Shown here: positions 18,170 to 26,757 of the stretch, piece after piece
Numbering within the stretch: position 1 is the first letter of the stretch
How the letters are laid out: every line of letters begins with the position of its first letter
NCBI RefSeq assembly: GCF_007990265.1
Contig: NZ_BJWH01000006.1
Coordinates: 115,173 to 179,172, forward strand
Length of the DNA stretch: 64,000 nt
Origin: Cellulomonas terrae
Lineage (GTDB): Bacteria > Actinomycetota > Actinomycetes > Actinomycetales > Cellulomonadaceae
Direction: 5' to 3'
The notes under the pieces: model-generated
The model's database searches: none
What the model saw: the letters and a program-made list of their open reading frames with translations, nothing else
Told to the model about the DNA's origin: nothing
Position numbers and translations under genes: made by a program

Positions 18170-18589
18170 GTGACCGAGTCGCCCACCACCCGACCGCCCG
18201 CCGGTCGGTACGGGCCCGAGCCGACCGCACGGTCCGCCCGGCGCGGGCGCATCGGGATCGTCGTCGCCGCGGTGATCGGGCTCGCCGTCGTCGTCTGGAT
18301 CGGCCTCGGCCAGGCGGGACAGCCCGTGTCGTTCACGGACGTGGGGTTCGACGTCGACGGGTCCCGGGCGGTCGACGTGACCTTCGAGGTGACCAAGCCC
18401 CGCGAGGCGACGGTGACCTGCACGGTCACCGCGCTGTCGGAGTCCTACGCCGAGGTCGGGGTCCGCACGGTCGAGATCGGTCCCGCGGACGCGGCCACCC
18501 GTCGGGTCACCGTCCCCGTGCAGACCACCGAGCTCGCGGTGACGGGGATCGTGGACTCCTGCGAGCTGGTCGAGGACCCCGCACCCTGA
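18170..18589 (+). CDS. DUF4307 family membrane protein
   Basis: A 139-residue actinobacterial protein of unknown function. GTG start at 18170 behind GAGGAG. The N-terminus is Pro/Arg-rich; one membrane helix follows at about residues 27-46 (IGIVVAAVIGLAVVVWIGLG). The remaining ~90 residues form a compact beta-rich extracytoplasmic domain with the family pattern VDVTFEVTKP and a Cys pair (TCTV, DSCEL) that could form a disulfide. DUF4307 genes typically sit between mca and greA, as here. It is followed by a 252-bp leader before greA, so it is probably transcribed separately. Confidence 0.85.
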   Translation: MTESPTTRPPAGRYGPEPTARSARRGRIGIVVAAVIGLAVVVWIGLGQAGQPVSFTDVGFDVDGSRAVDVTFEVTKPREATVTCTVTALSESYAEVGVRTVEIGPADAATRRVTVPVQTTELAVTGIVDSCELVEDPAP

Positions 18590-18841
18590 TCGGCTGCTGA
18601 GCGGGTGATCCCGCGGTCCCGGCGGCCCCGCCTTGCTATCCTGTTCGTTTCAACGCCGCCCCGGTCCGGCGCCACCACTGGTCCACCCGACCGAGAGGGA
18701 ACGGCGGAGCACCCCTCAATACCCGCTACCCGGACGCGTCCGCAGGATGCGTCCGGCAGTTCGGACTGCCGAGCGCTGGCCCCCCGGGCAGCGCGGACGT
18801 CGGCCCGTCCGGCACACACGTACGTCAGGAAAGGAGCGATC
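18590..18841 (+). promoter_or_regulatory. 252-bp greA upstream region with a possible promoter
   Basis: A TATCCT hexamer at 18637-18642 is a plausible -10 element, though no good -35 lies 16-18 bp upstream. Transcription from there would give a ~195-nt leader ending in AGGAAAGGAG just before the greA start. I see no riboswitch consensus or Rho-independent hairpin in it. Confidence 0.3.
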
Positions 18842-19327
18842 GTGACCGATACGACTGCGGCCACATGGTTGACCCAGGAGGCCTACGACCGCCTCACGGC
18901 CGAGCTCGCCCACCTCGAAGGAGAGGGCAGCGCGGAGATCATCGAACGCATCGCCGCCGCGCGCGACGAGGGCGACCTGAAGGAGAACGGCGGCTACCAC
19001 GCCGCTCGCGAGGAGCAGGCGAAGCAGGCTGCCCGCATCCGCGAGCTCAAGGAGAAGCTGCGCAACGTCCAGATCGGCACGCCCCCGGACGACGGCGTCG
19101 TCGAGCCCGGCATGGTCGTGACGGCCGTCGTCGCCGGCGACGAGATGGTCTTCCTGCTCGGCTCCCGCGAGATCGCCGGGACCTCCGACATCGAGGTGTT
19201 CTCGCCGACGTCGCCCCTCGGCGCGGCGATCAACGGCACCAAGGTCGGCGACTCGACCTCGTACACCGCCCCGAACGGGCGGGAGATCAAGGTCAAGATC
19301 ACGGACGCGAAGCCCTTCGCGGGCTGA
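18842..19327 (+). CDS. greA: Transcription elongation factor GreA
   Basis: GreA enters the RNA polymerase secondary channel and stimulates cleavage of backtracked RNA. The 161-residue length is normal. The N-terminal coiled coil spans about residues 12-80, with its acidic tip in AARDEGDLKENGGYHAAREE, whose acidic residues coordinate the catalytic magnesium. The C-terminal FKBP-like domain follows (VEPGMVV through GREIKVKI). GTG start at 18842 is preceded by AAAGGAG. It lies downstream of the DUF4307 gene and is followed by a hairpin terminator shared with the convergent ilvA. The arrangement mca-DUF4307-greA is conserved in actinobacteria. Confidence 0.96.
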   Translation: MTDTTAATWLTQEAYDRLTAELAHLEGEGSAEIIERIAAARDEGDLKENGGYHAAREEQAKQAARIRELKEKLRNVQIGTPPDDGVVEPGMVVTAVVAGDEMVFLLGSREIAGTSDIEVFSPTSPLGAAINGTKVGDSTSYTAPNGREIKVKITDAKPFAG

Positions 19328-19339
19328 GACCCGCGCGTC

Positions 19340-19373
19340 GACGAGGCGTCACCCGACGGGGTGGCGCCTCGTC
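19340..19373. terminator. Bidirectional terminator between greA and ilvA
   Basis: Arms GACGAGGCGTCACCC (19340-19354) and GGGTGGCGCCTCGTC (19359-19373) pair over 15 bp with a single G-T wobble and a 4-nt loop. It lies 12 nt past the greA stop and 5 nt beyond the ilvA stop, so it can end both transcripts. Confidence 0.85.
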
Positions 19374-19378
19374 GTCGT

Positions 19379-20578
19379 TCAGGCGCCGAGCCGGTAGCCC
19401 GCCGCGCGCAGCCGTTCCACGACGTGCTCGCAGTGGTCGGGGCCCTTGGTCTCGACCTGCACGACGATCGCCACCTCGTCGAGCTGGAGGTCGCCGACCG
19501 TCCGGGCGTGCGAGACGTGCATGACGTTGCCGCCGGTGTCCGCGAGCGCGCGCAGCAGGTCGGCGAGCGCCCCGGGGGTGTCGTCGATGCGGACCTGCAG
19601 CTGCAGGAACCGCCCGGCGGACGCGAGCCCGTGACGGACCACCCGCATGAGCACCAGCGGGTCGATGTTGCCGCCGGACAGGATCACCACGACGGGCCCC
19701 TCGAGCGCCTCGATGCCCGCCATGACCGCGGCAGCGGCCGCCGCGCCGGACGGCTCGACCAGCATCTTCGCGCGCTCCGCGACGAGCAGCAGCGCGCGGG
19801 ACAGGTCCTCCTCCGAGACGGTCACGACCTCGATGTGGTGTCCGGCCAGGATCTCGAACGGCACCGTGCCGGGCAGGCCGACCGCGATGCCGTCGGCCAT
19901 GGTCCGCAGCTCGGGGGCGGGGATCGGGTGTCCGGCCGCCAGGGACGCGGGGTAGGAGGCGGCGCGGGCGGCCTGCACCCCGATCACGCGCACGTCGGGC
20001 CGCAGCTCGGCGAGCGCGGCGACGACCCCGGCGGCCAGACCTCCGCCGCCGATCGGCACGACGACGGTCGCCACGTCGGGGACCTGCTCGACGATCTCGA
20101 GCGCGATGGTGCCCTGCCCGGCGACGACGTCCTCGTGGTCGAACGGGTGGATGAGGACGGCGCCGGTGCGCTCGGAGTACTCCCGCGCGTGCACGAGGGC
20201 CTCGTCGACGCTGGCGCCGACCAGCTCGACCCGGGCGCCGTAGTCGCGGGTCGCGGCGATCTTCGGCAGGGCGGCGTCGGCGGGCATGAACACGACCGCG
20301 GTGAGCCCGAGGATGCGGGCCGCGAGCGCGACGCCCTGCGCGTGGTTGCCGGCACTGGCCGCGACGACGCCGCGCGCCTGCTCCTGCGGCGACAGGCGGG
20401 CCATGCGGACGTACGCGCCGCGCAGCTTGAACGAGCCGGCGCGCTGCAGGTTCTCGCACTTGAGCCAGACCTCGGCCCCGCACGCCTGCGACAGGGCCCT
20501 GCTGAGCTGCACGGGGGTGCGGTCCGAGACCCCCTCGAGCAGCAGTGCGGCCTCCCGGACGTCAGCGAGGCCGGTCAT
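19379..20578 (-). CDS. ilvA: Threonine ammonia-lyase with C-terminal ACT domain
   Basis: A 399-residue PLP enzyme that deaminates threonine to 2-oxobutyrate, a step into isoleucine synthesis. The PLP lysine lies in RAGSFKLRGAY (about residue 51), the phosphate-binding glycine loop is PIGGGGLAAG (about 180), and the Ser-rich ending of the catalytic domain is ILSGGNIDP. Residues ~325-399 form one ACT domain (QLQVRIDDTPGALADLLRAL). The short form with a single ACT domain resembles the TdcB/IlvA2 type, not the 500-residue biosynthetic form with tandem regulatory domains. The ATG start lies inside the end of the upstream AI-2E transporter gene (17-nt overlap), so the two are coupled. Confidence 0.92.
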   Translation of the reverse strand: MTGLADVREAALLLEGVSDRTPVQLSRALSQACGAEVWLKCENLQRAGSFKLRGAYVRMARLSPQEQARGVVAASAGNHAQGVALAARILGLTAVVFMPADAALPKIAATRDYGARVELVGASVDEALVHAREYSERTGAVLIHPFDHEDVVAGQGTIALEIVEQVPDVATVVVPIGGGGLAAGVVAALAELRPDVRVIGVQAARAASYPASLAAGHPIPAPELRTMADGIAVGLPGTVPFEILAGHHIEVVTVSEEDLSRALLLVAERAKMLVEPSGAAAAAAVMAGIEALEGPVVVILSGGNIDPLVLMRVVRHGLASAGRFLQLQVRIDDTPGALADLLRALADTGGNVMHVSHARTVGDLQLDEVAIVVQVETKGPDHCEHVVERLRAAGYRLGA

Positions 20579-21854
20579 CGGGTCCTCCGGGCTCGCCGGC
20601 GTCGTCCGCCTCGGTGTCGATCACGGGGGGTGGCTCGTCGGCGTCGAGCCGCTCGGCGGTCTCCGCCTGCGTCGCGACACGCTCTGATGTCGCCTCCGCG
20701 ACCTGCGCGATGGCGCGGTCGAGCACGGGGTGCCCTCGCCCGCGCACCGGGACGTGGTCGTCGGTGCCCAGCTGCGGGAACTTGTCGTGCCCGTGCAGGT
20801 AGAGCAGCACCGTGTTGAGGGTCGCGGCGATCGGCACGGCGAACAGCGCACCGACGATCCCCGCGACGAACGAGCCCGCCGCGACCGACAGCAGGACCGC
20901 GACAGGGTGCAGCGACACCGCGTGGCCCATGAGGAACGGCTGCAGGACGTGCCCCTCGATCTGCTGCACGGCCAGGACGACGACCAGCATCCAGAGCGCC
21001 GTCGCCGGGCCGTTGGACACGAGCGCGACCAGGATCGCGATGGACCCGGTGACGACCGCACCGACGATCGGGATGAACGACCCGAGGAAGACCAGCACGG
21101 CCAGCGGCAGGGCGAGCGGCACCTGGAGGATCGCCGCACCGAGCCCGATGCCGACGGCGTCGACGGCCGCGACTAGGATCTGCGTGCGCGTGTACGCGCC
21201 GAGCGTGACGAGCCCGCGCCGGCCTGCCTGGTGCACGTGCTCACGGGAGCCGCGCGGCAGGAGCCCGATGACCCACGCCCAGATGGTGCGGCCGTCGAGC
21301 AGGAAGAAGAACGTGCAGAACAACGCGATCAGCGACCCCGCCGCGACGTGCGCGACCGTGGTCCCCGCGTGCAGCGCCCCGGTGACGAGCTCGGAGCTGC
21401 CGCCGCTGAGCGACCCCTGGATCCGCTCCATCCAGCCGGAGATGTCCGCGGTCGTGAGCTGGAAGGGGCCCTCCGCGAGCCACGTGGTCAGCTTGTCGAT
21501 GCCCTGCGCGGCCTGGTCCCACAGCTCGCCGAAGCCCTTGACGATCGAGCGGCCCGCCAGGGTGAGCAGGCCGGCGACGAGGGCGACCAGGCCGGCGAGC
21601 GCGATCCCGACGGCCGCCACCCGGGGCAGCCCGCGCCGGTCCAGCCAGCCGACGAACGGGGCGAGCAGCACGGTGAGCAGCAGGGCCACCGCGATCGGCA
21701 CGACGACGACCTTGAGCTCGTTCAGGAGCCAGAGGAGCACCGCGAGCGCTGCGCCGATGAGCAGCAGGCGCCACGACCACGCGGCGGCGTTGCGGACCGA
21801 CGGGGGGACAGAGGTGCCGTCAGGACGGGGGGTGCGCAGCTCCGAGGCGCTCAC
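20562..21854 (-). CDS. AI-2E family (PerM/UPF0118) transporter
   Basis: A 430-residue polytopic protein with about eight membrane helices in the AI-2E exporter family pattern: two helices near residues 30-95, a soluble loop (~100-170), then clustered helices up to about 360. The conserved [20 protein letters not shown] and [17 protein letters not shown] segments are diagnostic. The ~70-residue C-terminal tail is acidic and Pro-rich. Known members export autoinducer-2 or act as ion/proton antiporters, so substrate is open. The GTG start overlaps the metB stop (GTGA) and its own end overlaps ilvA, placing a transporter between two amino-acid genes; an amino-acid efflux role is only a contextual hint. 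Confidence 0.88.
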   Translation of the reverse strand: MSASELRTPRPDGTSVPPSVRNAAAWSWRLLLIGAALAVLLWLLNELKVVVVPIAVALLLTVLLAPFVGWLDRRGLPRVAAVGIALAGLVALVAGLLTLAGRSIVKGFGELWDQAAQGIDKLTTWLAEGPFQLTTADISGWMERIQGSLSGGSSELVTGALHAGTTVAHVAAGSLIALFCTFFFLLDGRTIWAWVIGLLPRGSREHVHQAGRRGLVTLGAYTRTQILVAAVDAVGIGLGAAILQVPLALPLAVLVFLGSFIPIVGAVVTGSIAILVALVSNGPATALWMLVVVLAVQQIEGHVLQPFLMGHAVSLHPVAVLLSVAAGSFVAGIVGALFAVPIAATLNTVLLYLHGHDKFPQLGTDDHVPVRGRGHPVLDRAIAQVAEATSERVATQAETAERLDADEPPPVIDTEADDAGEPGGPDDRPR

Positions 21855-23083
21855 GCGTCGCGTCCCGCGGCCAGCGCGGCGTCGAGGTCGGCGATCAGGT
21901 CCGCGACGTCCTCGATGCCCACGGACAGCCGCACGAGGTCGTCGGGGACCTCCAGCTCCGTGCCCGCCACCGACCCGTGGGTCATCTTGTGCGGGTGCTC
22001 GATGAGCGACTCGACGCCGCCGAGCGACTCCGCGAGCGTGAACACGTGCGTCGCCGCGCAGACCGCGAGAGCCGATGCCTCGCTGCCCGTCCGGAACGAG
22101 ACCATCCCGCCGAACCCGGTCATCTGCCGCGCGGCGACCTCGTGCCCCGGGTGGCTGTCCAGCCCCGGGTAGATCACCGAGGTGACGGCGTCGTGCGCCA
22201 CGAGGAAGTCCGCGATCGCGCGCGCGTTGCTCTCGTGCCGGTCCATGCGCACCGCGAGCGTCTTGAGCCCGCGCAGCGTCAGCCACGCGTCGAACGGCCC
22301 CGCGACCGCACCGGACGCGTTCTGGTGGAACCGCACGGCGTCCGCCAGGCTCGTCGTGCCGGTGGGCGCCTCCAGCCCCACGGGCAGCTGCGCGCCGTCG
22401 GCGACGACGAGCGCCCCGCCGACGACGTCCGAGTGCCCGCCGATGTACTTCGTCGTCGAGTGCACGACGACGTCGGCCCCGAGCGCGAGCGGCTGCTGCA
22501 GGTAGGGCGTCGCGAACGTGTTGTCGACGACGAGCAGGGCGCCCGCCGCACGCGCGTGCGCGGCGAGGACCGCGATGTCGGCGACGCCGAGCAACGGGTT
22601 GGTCGGCGTCTCGACCCAGACCACCTTCGTGCGGCCCGGCTGTATCGCGGCGAGCACCGCGTCGGCGTCGGACAGGTCCACGGGGGTGTGCTCGATGCCC
22701 CACGGGCCGAAGACCCGGGCGATCAGGCGGTACGTGCCGCCGTACGCGTCGTTCGGGACGACGACGTGGTCGCCCGGCCGCAGGGTCGCCCGCAGCAGGG
22801 TGTCCTCCGCGGCGAGGCCGGACGCGAACGCGAAGCCGGCCGCTCCGCCCTCCGCCGCAGCGAGCGCGGACTCCAGCGCGGTCCGCGTCGGGTTGGCCGA
22901 GCGCGAGTAATCGTACCCGCCCCGCAGCCCGCCGACGCCGTCCTGCTTGTACGTGGAGGTCGCGTAGATGGGCGGTACGACCGCTCCGGTGGTGGGGTCC
23001 GGGTCCTGACCTGCATGGATGGCGCGGGTCGAGAAGCCTGCGGAGGACCAGTCGTCGTCCTGGGGGTGCGCGTGGTTCGTCAC
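21851..23083 (-). CDS. metB: Cystathionine gamma-synthase (trans-sulfuration PLP enzyme)
   Basis: A 410-residue Cys/Met-metabolism PLP enzyme. The PLP lysine lies in HSTTKYIGGHSDVVGG (about residue 212), and IYATSTYKQDGVG, YDYSRSANPTR and the C-terminal SLGGVESLIEHP belong to the gamma-synthase/gamma-lyase group. With cbs 10 kb away and the same pairing in M. tuberculosis, cystathionine gamma-synthase is most likely; a gamma-lyase cannot be excluded. GTG start at 23083 has no Shine-Dalgarno box. A TAGCCT hexamer ends 7 nt before it, the spacing expected for a leaderless mRNA. It overlaps the AI-2E gene (GTGA). Confidence 0.9.
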   Translation of the reverse strand: MTNHAHPQDDDWSSAGFSTRAIHAGQDPDPTTGAVVPPIYATSTYKQDGVGGLRGGYDYSRSANPTRTALESALAAAEGGAAGFAFASGLAAEDTLLRATLRPGDHVVVPNDAYGGTYRLIARVFGPWGIEHTPVDLSDADAVLAAIQPGRTKVVWVETPTNPLLGVADIAVLAAHARAAGALLVVDNTFATPYLQQPLALGADVVVHSTTKYIGGHSDVVGGALVVADGAQLPVGLEAPTGTTSLADAVRFHQNASGAVAGPFDAWLTLRGLKTLAVRMDRHESNARAIADFLVAHDAVTSVIYPGLDSHPGHEVAARQMTGFGGMVSFRTGSEASALAVCAATHVFTLAESLGGVESLIEHPHKMTHGSVAGTELEVPDDLVRLSVGIEDVADLIADLDAALAAGRDA

Positions 23084-23277
23084 GCGTCCCAGGCTAGGCG
23101 CTCGGGACGTTCGCACCGCTCCGGGTGCGCTGCGAGTCATGCGCCGGTGCGCTCGTGGTCTGGTATTGGTTCGGTCAAGACTTCTCCATCTCTGCGGGAA
23201 CACCGACGGCGTGCGTACCGTTGCAGATCCCGGGAGGACCCAGGTGACCAACCGGGCTCCCGGAGAGGATCACGACC

Positions 23278-23946
23278 ATGAACTGGCTTTTCGGATCCGC
23301 CCTGAAGACCACGATGGTGGCCCCGGAGCGGGCCCTCGCCGGTCGCGACGGGTACGCGTACACCGTCCCGACCACGCACACCGTCCTCGGCACCCCCCTG
23401 CAGGGCCCCTGGCCCGAGGGCACCGAGGTCCTCTACGTGGGGATGGGCTGTTTCTGGGGCGCCGAGCGCACCTTCTGGAAGATCCCCGGCGTCGTCACGA
23501 CCGCCGTGGGGTACCAGGGTGGCTTCACGCCCTTCCCCTCCTACGAGGAGACCTGCACGGGCCTGACCGGGCACACCGAGATCGTGATGATCGCGTACGA
23601 CCCGACCGTCGTCTCGGCCGGCGACCTGCTGCGCACCTTCTGGGAGTCGCACGACCCCACGCAGGGGTACCGGCAGGGCAACGACGTCGGCACGACGTAC
23701 CGGTCGGCCATCTACACGACCACCCCCGAGCAGGAGCTCGCCGCACGCAGCACGCGTGACGAGTTCCAGCCGCGGCTCACGCAGTCCGGCTTCGGGGAGA
23801 TCACCACCGAGATCCGGTCCGCCGACGAGGCCGGCACGTTCTACTACGCCGAGGGCTACCACCAGCAGTACCTCGACAAGAACCCGGCCGGCTACTGCGG
23901 CCTCGGCGGGACCGGCGTGTCCTGCCCCCGCCCGACCGGCGCCTGA
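23278..23946 (+). CDS. msrA: Peptide-methionine (S)-S-oxide reductase
   Basis: MsrA reduces methionine-S-sulfoxide in oxidised proteins. The 222-residue length matches the longer MsrA form with a ~45-residue N-terminal extension. The catalytic Cys lies in GCFWGAE (about residue 58), the substrate pocket in TAVGYQGG and [12 protein letters not shown], and the resolving Cys residues near the C-terminus in [15 protein letters not shown] start at 23278 behind GGAGAGG. It is divergent from metB across 194 bp, which contains a short dyad (CCGGGAG/CTCCCGG) in the msrA leader. A methionine-repair gene beside metB is suggestive, but no shared operator is visible. Confidence 0.94.
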   Translation: MNWLFGSALKTTMVAPERALAGRDGYAYTVPTTHTVLGTPLQGPWPEGTEVLYVGMGCFWGAERTFWKIPGVVTTAVGYQGGFTPFPSYEETCTGLTGHTEIVMIAYDPTVVSAGDLLRTFWESHDPTQGYRQGNDVGTTYRSAIYTTTPEQELAARSTRDEFQPRLTQSGFGEITTEIRSADEAGTFYYAEGYHQQYLDKNPAGYCGLGGTGVSCPRPTGA

Positions 23947-23958
23947 CCCTCACCCGAC

Positions 23959-23998
23959 CGACGCCGGGCTGTCGCTGACCAGCGGCGGCCCGGCGTCG
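23959..23998 (+). terminator. Terminator after msrA
   Basis: Arms CGACGCCGGGC (23959-23969) and its exact complement (23988-23998) lie 12 nt after the msrA stop. The loop carries its own small stem (CGCTG/CAGCG), making a long rod-like hairpin. Confidence 0.75.
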
Positions 23999-24271
23999 TC
24001 GCACGTTTCGTCGCCGCCCGGCATCGTGACTGGCCGTCAGATGTACGGGCGGGTGACCGAGGAGCCCCCGCTGTCGGTCACCCGCCCGTCATGGGGCCGG
24101 CCGGAGTCCCCCGTCTTTCCCGGCCAGCCGCCCTCGGGAGCGCCTGTGGCGGACCGGCCGGGTCGCTCTCCCTGCCGGTCCGCCGTGAACTTATCGACGC
24201 GGGACCGGCCTCGTCCACGGTCGTCCATCTGGGGCTGGACCCTGGTCCACCTGCACGAACGTCCATCTCGC
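23999..24271. other. Gene-free stretch with two large inverted repeats
   Basis: The gap from msrA (stop 23946) to the SelT/W-like gene (stop 24272) is 325 bp; after the msrA terminator it still holds two perfect inverted repeats. The first has 15-bp arms at 24045-24059 and 24075-24089 (ACGGGCGGGTGACCG and complement) with a 15-nt loop. The second has 10-bp arms at 24148-24157 and 24175-24184 (GGCGGACCGG and complement) with a 17-nt loop. Neither has a T-run. They could be the terminator of the minus-strand SelT/W gene, or part of a structured small RNA. No open frame here has coding character. Confidence 0.5.
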
Positions 24272-24559
24272 TCAGCCCTCGGCGACGCGGTCCGTGTGCC
24301 CCAGCGGCTTGTCCGGTGCGACGAGGTCCCGCACGATCCGCTTCAGCTCGGGCAGGTCGGGGAACCCGCCGCGCTCGGACCGGTCCCACACGAGCACGTC
24401 GTCCACCTCGACGCGGAACACTCCCCCGGTCGCCGGCCGCAGCGCGACCTCCCCGAGCTCGCGGTGGAACGTGGTCAGCAGCTCCTGCTGGTACCAGGCA
24501 GCGCGCAGGAGCCAGCGGCACTGCGTGCAGTAGGTGATCGCGACGCGCGGGAGGTCCAT
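24272..24559 (-). CDS. SelT/SelW/SelH (Rdx) family thioredoxin-like protein
   Basis: A 95-residue protein with the Rdx-family redox motif CTQC at residues 11-14, right after the first beta strand (VAITYC), where selenoproteins W/T/H carry CxxU. Here both positions are ordinary Cys codons (TGC), so it is not a selenoprotein. The family pattern continues with LRAAWYQQELLTTF, LRPATGGVFRVEVDDVLVWDR and a C-terminal helix (LPELKRIVRDLV). Thiol-disulfide exchange is presumed; the physiological partner is unknown. ATG start at 24559. It is divergent from a membrane-protein gene across 66 bp, so the two share a promoter region. Confidence 0.85.
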   Translation of the reverse strand: MDLPRVAITYCTQCRWLLRAAWYQQELLTTFHRELGEVALRPATGGVFRVEVDDVLVWDRSERGGFPDLPELKRIVRDLVAPDKPLGHTDRVAEG

Positions 24560-24625
24560 GGGCCAAGTGTCGCCCAGCGGCCGACGAGCAGTCAGACTGC
24601 ACGTCGAGACCCCGGAGGCCCGCCC

Positions 24626-25483
24626 GTGCCAGACCCGTCCAGCACGACCCACGACCACCCCCAGGTCGTCGACCAGACCCCCGCACTGTCGACGGCGCGC
24701 ATCCTCGCGGCCGCGCTCGTGTGCGGTGCGGCGATCCTGCTGTTCGCGGTCCACGTCCGCCCGCTCGGCTACGTGCCGCTCGTCGCGGGGGTCGTGCTCG
24801 GCCTCGTCGTGGACAAGCGGCTGGGCAGGGACCTCGCCCTGATCGCCCTCGGTCAGGTGATCATCAGCACGATCTCCCTGAAGGCCGACCTGTCGAACGT
24901 CGGCATGCTCAAGTTCACGCTCGCGCTGGGCCTCGCGGTGATCGTGCCGACGCTCCTGTCGAGCCGGGTGTTCCACGACGACAAGATCCACTTCCCCGTC
25001 CGGACGGGCCGCCGCTGGGACCGTTGGCAGGCGCTGTACCTGGTGGCGGTGGCGTTCGCGGCGTACCTGATCCTGCCGGCGTACTTCCTGGGGTCGGGGG
25101 TGTGGCAGAACTGGCCCGACCTCGACGGCACGGGCGACGTGCTGCGGCTCTTCGTCGGGGTCAACGCCGTCGGCATCTGGGACGAGCTGTTCTTCATCTG
25201 CGTGGTGCTGGCGCTGCTGCGGCCGCACTTCCCGTTCTGGCTGGCCAACCTGCTGCAGGCGACCGTGTTCGTGTCGTTCCTGTGGGAGCTGGGCTACCGC
25301 GAGTGGGGGCCGCTCCTGACCATCCCGTTCGCGCTGATCCAGGGGTGGATCTTCCGCCGGACCACGTCGCTGACGTACGTGGTCGCGGTGCACCTGCTGT
25401 TCGACCTGTTCGTGTTCATGGTGCTCGTGCACGCGCACGACCCGAGCATGTTCGACATCTTCGTCACCGCGCCCGCACCGTAG
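24626..25483 (+). CDS. Polytopic membrane protein, possibly CPBP-like
   Basis: A 285-residue membrane protein with about eight helices. GTG start at 24626 behind GGAGG. After a ~25-residue hydrophilic N-terminus, paired helices run to about residue 100, then a soluble segment (FHDDKIHFPVRTGRRWDRWQ) and five more helices. WDELFFICVVLALLR (about 190) followed by FLWELGYREWG and a late HLLFDLFVF resembles the order of motifs in CPBP intramembrane proteases. The canonical EExxxR is not intact (DE, with Arg further away), so protease activity is doubtful. It is divergent from the SelT/W gene and 9 nt upstream of the FAD oxidase, with which it is probably cotranscribed. Confidence 0.7.
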   Translation: MPDPSSTTHDHPQVVDQTPALSTARILAAALVCGAAILLFAVHVRPLGYVPLVAGVVLGLVVDKRLGRDLALIALGQVIISTISLKADLSNVGMLKFTLALGLAVIVPTLLSSRVFHDDKIHFPVRTGRRWDRWQALYLVAVAFAAYLILPAYFLGSGVWQNWPDLDGTGDVLRLFVGVNAVGIWDELFFICVVLALLRPHFPFWLANLLQATVFVSFLWELGYREWGPLLTIPFALIQGWIFRRTTSLTYVVAVHLLFDLFVFMVLVHAHDPSMFDIFVTAPAP

Positions 25484-25492
25484 GTTGGACCG

Positions 25493-26737
25493 GTGACACT
25501 GACCAACTGGGCCGGCAACTACGTCTACCGCGCGGAGGTCGTGCACCACCCAGCCTCCGTCGAGGAGCTGCAGGAGCTCGTCGCGAGGTCCCCGCGGATC
25601 CGCGCCCTGGGTACCCGCCACTGCTTCAACGACCTCGCCGACGACCCCGTGGCGCTCGTCGCGCTCGACGCGCTCGGCCAGGGACCGGAGATCGACGAGA
25701 ACGCCCGGACGGTCACCGTCACGGGAGGCACCCGCTACGGGACGCTCGCGCAGCACCTGCACCCCGCCGGCTGGGCCGTGCACAACCTCGCGTCGCTGCC
25801 GCACATCTCCGTCGCCGGTGCCGTCGCCACCGCGACGCACGGGTCGGGCGACCGCAGCGCCAACCTCGCGTCGGCCGTCGCGGCCCTGGAGATCGTCGGT
25901 CCCGACGGGGACCTCCGGACGGTCCGGCGCGGCGACGACGACTTCGCCGGGTCCGTCGTCGCGCTCGGCGCCCTCGGCGTGGTCACCCGCGTGACGCTCG
26001 ACATCGAACCGACCTACGACGTCGCGCAGGAGGTCCACGTCGACCTGCCGTGGACGGAGGCGCTGGCGCACCTCGACGAGATCACCAGCAGCGCCGACTC
26101 CGTGAGCCTCTTCACCGACTGGACCGGCGACACGATCCAGCAGGTCTGGCGCAAGACGCGCGTCACGCCCGGCTACGCGCTGCGCACCGACCTGTTCGGC
26201 ACGACGCCCGCTGACGGCCCCCGCCACCCGCTGCCCGGCATCGACCCCGTGAACTGCACCGCGCAGCTGGGCGAGCCCGGCCCGTGGCACGACCGTCTGC
26301 CGCACTTCCGGATGGACTTCACGCCGAGCAACGGCGACGAGCTGCAGACGGAGTACCTGGTCCCGCGCGCCCACGCGGTCGCTGCGCTGGAGGCCGTCCG
26401 CGCGCTGAGCGACGTCGTCTCGCCGTTGCTGCAGGTCACCGAGGTCCGGACCATGGCCGGCGACGACCTGTGGTTGTCCGGTGCGCAGGGCGGCCCCCGC
26501 GTCGCCCTGCACTTCACGTGGCTCCCGCGGCAGCCCGAGGTGGAGGCGGTGCTGCCGACGATCGAGGCAGCGCTGGCCCCGTTCGACGCACGACCGCACT
26601 GGGGCAAGCTCTTCGCCGACGAGCATCGCGACCTCGCGCGCCTCTACCCGCACTGGGACGACTTCCGGGCCCTCGTCGCGCGGACCGACCCCGACGGCGT
26701 CTTCCGCAACGACTTCCTGGACCGGCACGTCCTGTAG
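25493..26737 (+). CDS. FAD-dependent alditol oxidase-like protein (VAO family)
   Basis: A 414-residue flavoenzyme closest in layout to actinobacterial alditol/xylitol oxidases. It begins NWAGNYVYRAEVVHHP; GTRHCFND (about residues 41-48) carries the His that binds FAD covalently in that family, and LPHISVAGAVATATHGSGD completes the PP-loop FAD domain. The C-terminal half is the ALO-type substrate domain, ending HWGKLFADEH and FRNDFLDRHVL. Alditol oxidases convert sugar alcohols to aldoses, making H2O2; related lactone oxidases share the fold, so exact substrate is unproven. GTG start 9 nt after the membrane-protein stop, weak Shine-Dalgarno. Converges on the next gene with 20 nt between stops. 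Confidence 0.85.
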   Translation: MTLTNWAGNYVYRAEVVHHPASVEELQELVARSPRIRALGTRHCFNDLADDPVALVALDALGQGPEIDENARTVTVTGGTRYGTLAQHLHPAGWAVHNLASLPHISVAGAVATATHGSGDRSANLASAVAALEIVGPDGDLRTVRRGDDDFAGSVVALGALGVVTRVTLDIEPTYDVAQEVHVDLPWTEALAHLDEITSSADSVSLFTDWTGDTIQQVWRKTRVTPGYALRTDLFGTTPADGPRHPLPGIDPVNCTAQLGEPGPWHDRLPHFRMDFTPSNGDELQTEYLVPRAHAVAALEAVRALSDVVSPLLQVTEVRTMAGDDLWLSGAQGGPRVALHFTWLPRQPEVEAVLPTIEAALAPFDARPHWGKLFADEHRDLARLYPHWDDFRALVARTDPDGVFRNDFLDRHVL

Positions 26738-26757
26738 TCCCGCAACGTCCGGTGTGG

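Noticed and set aside
24557..24559. Selenocysteine in the SelT/W-like protein
   Set aside because: Both residues of the CxxC motif are encoded by TGC; no in-frame TGA or SECIS-like hairpin follows.
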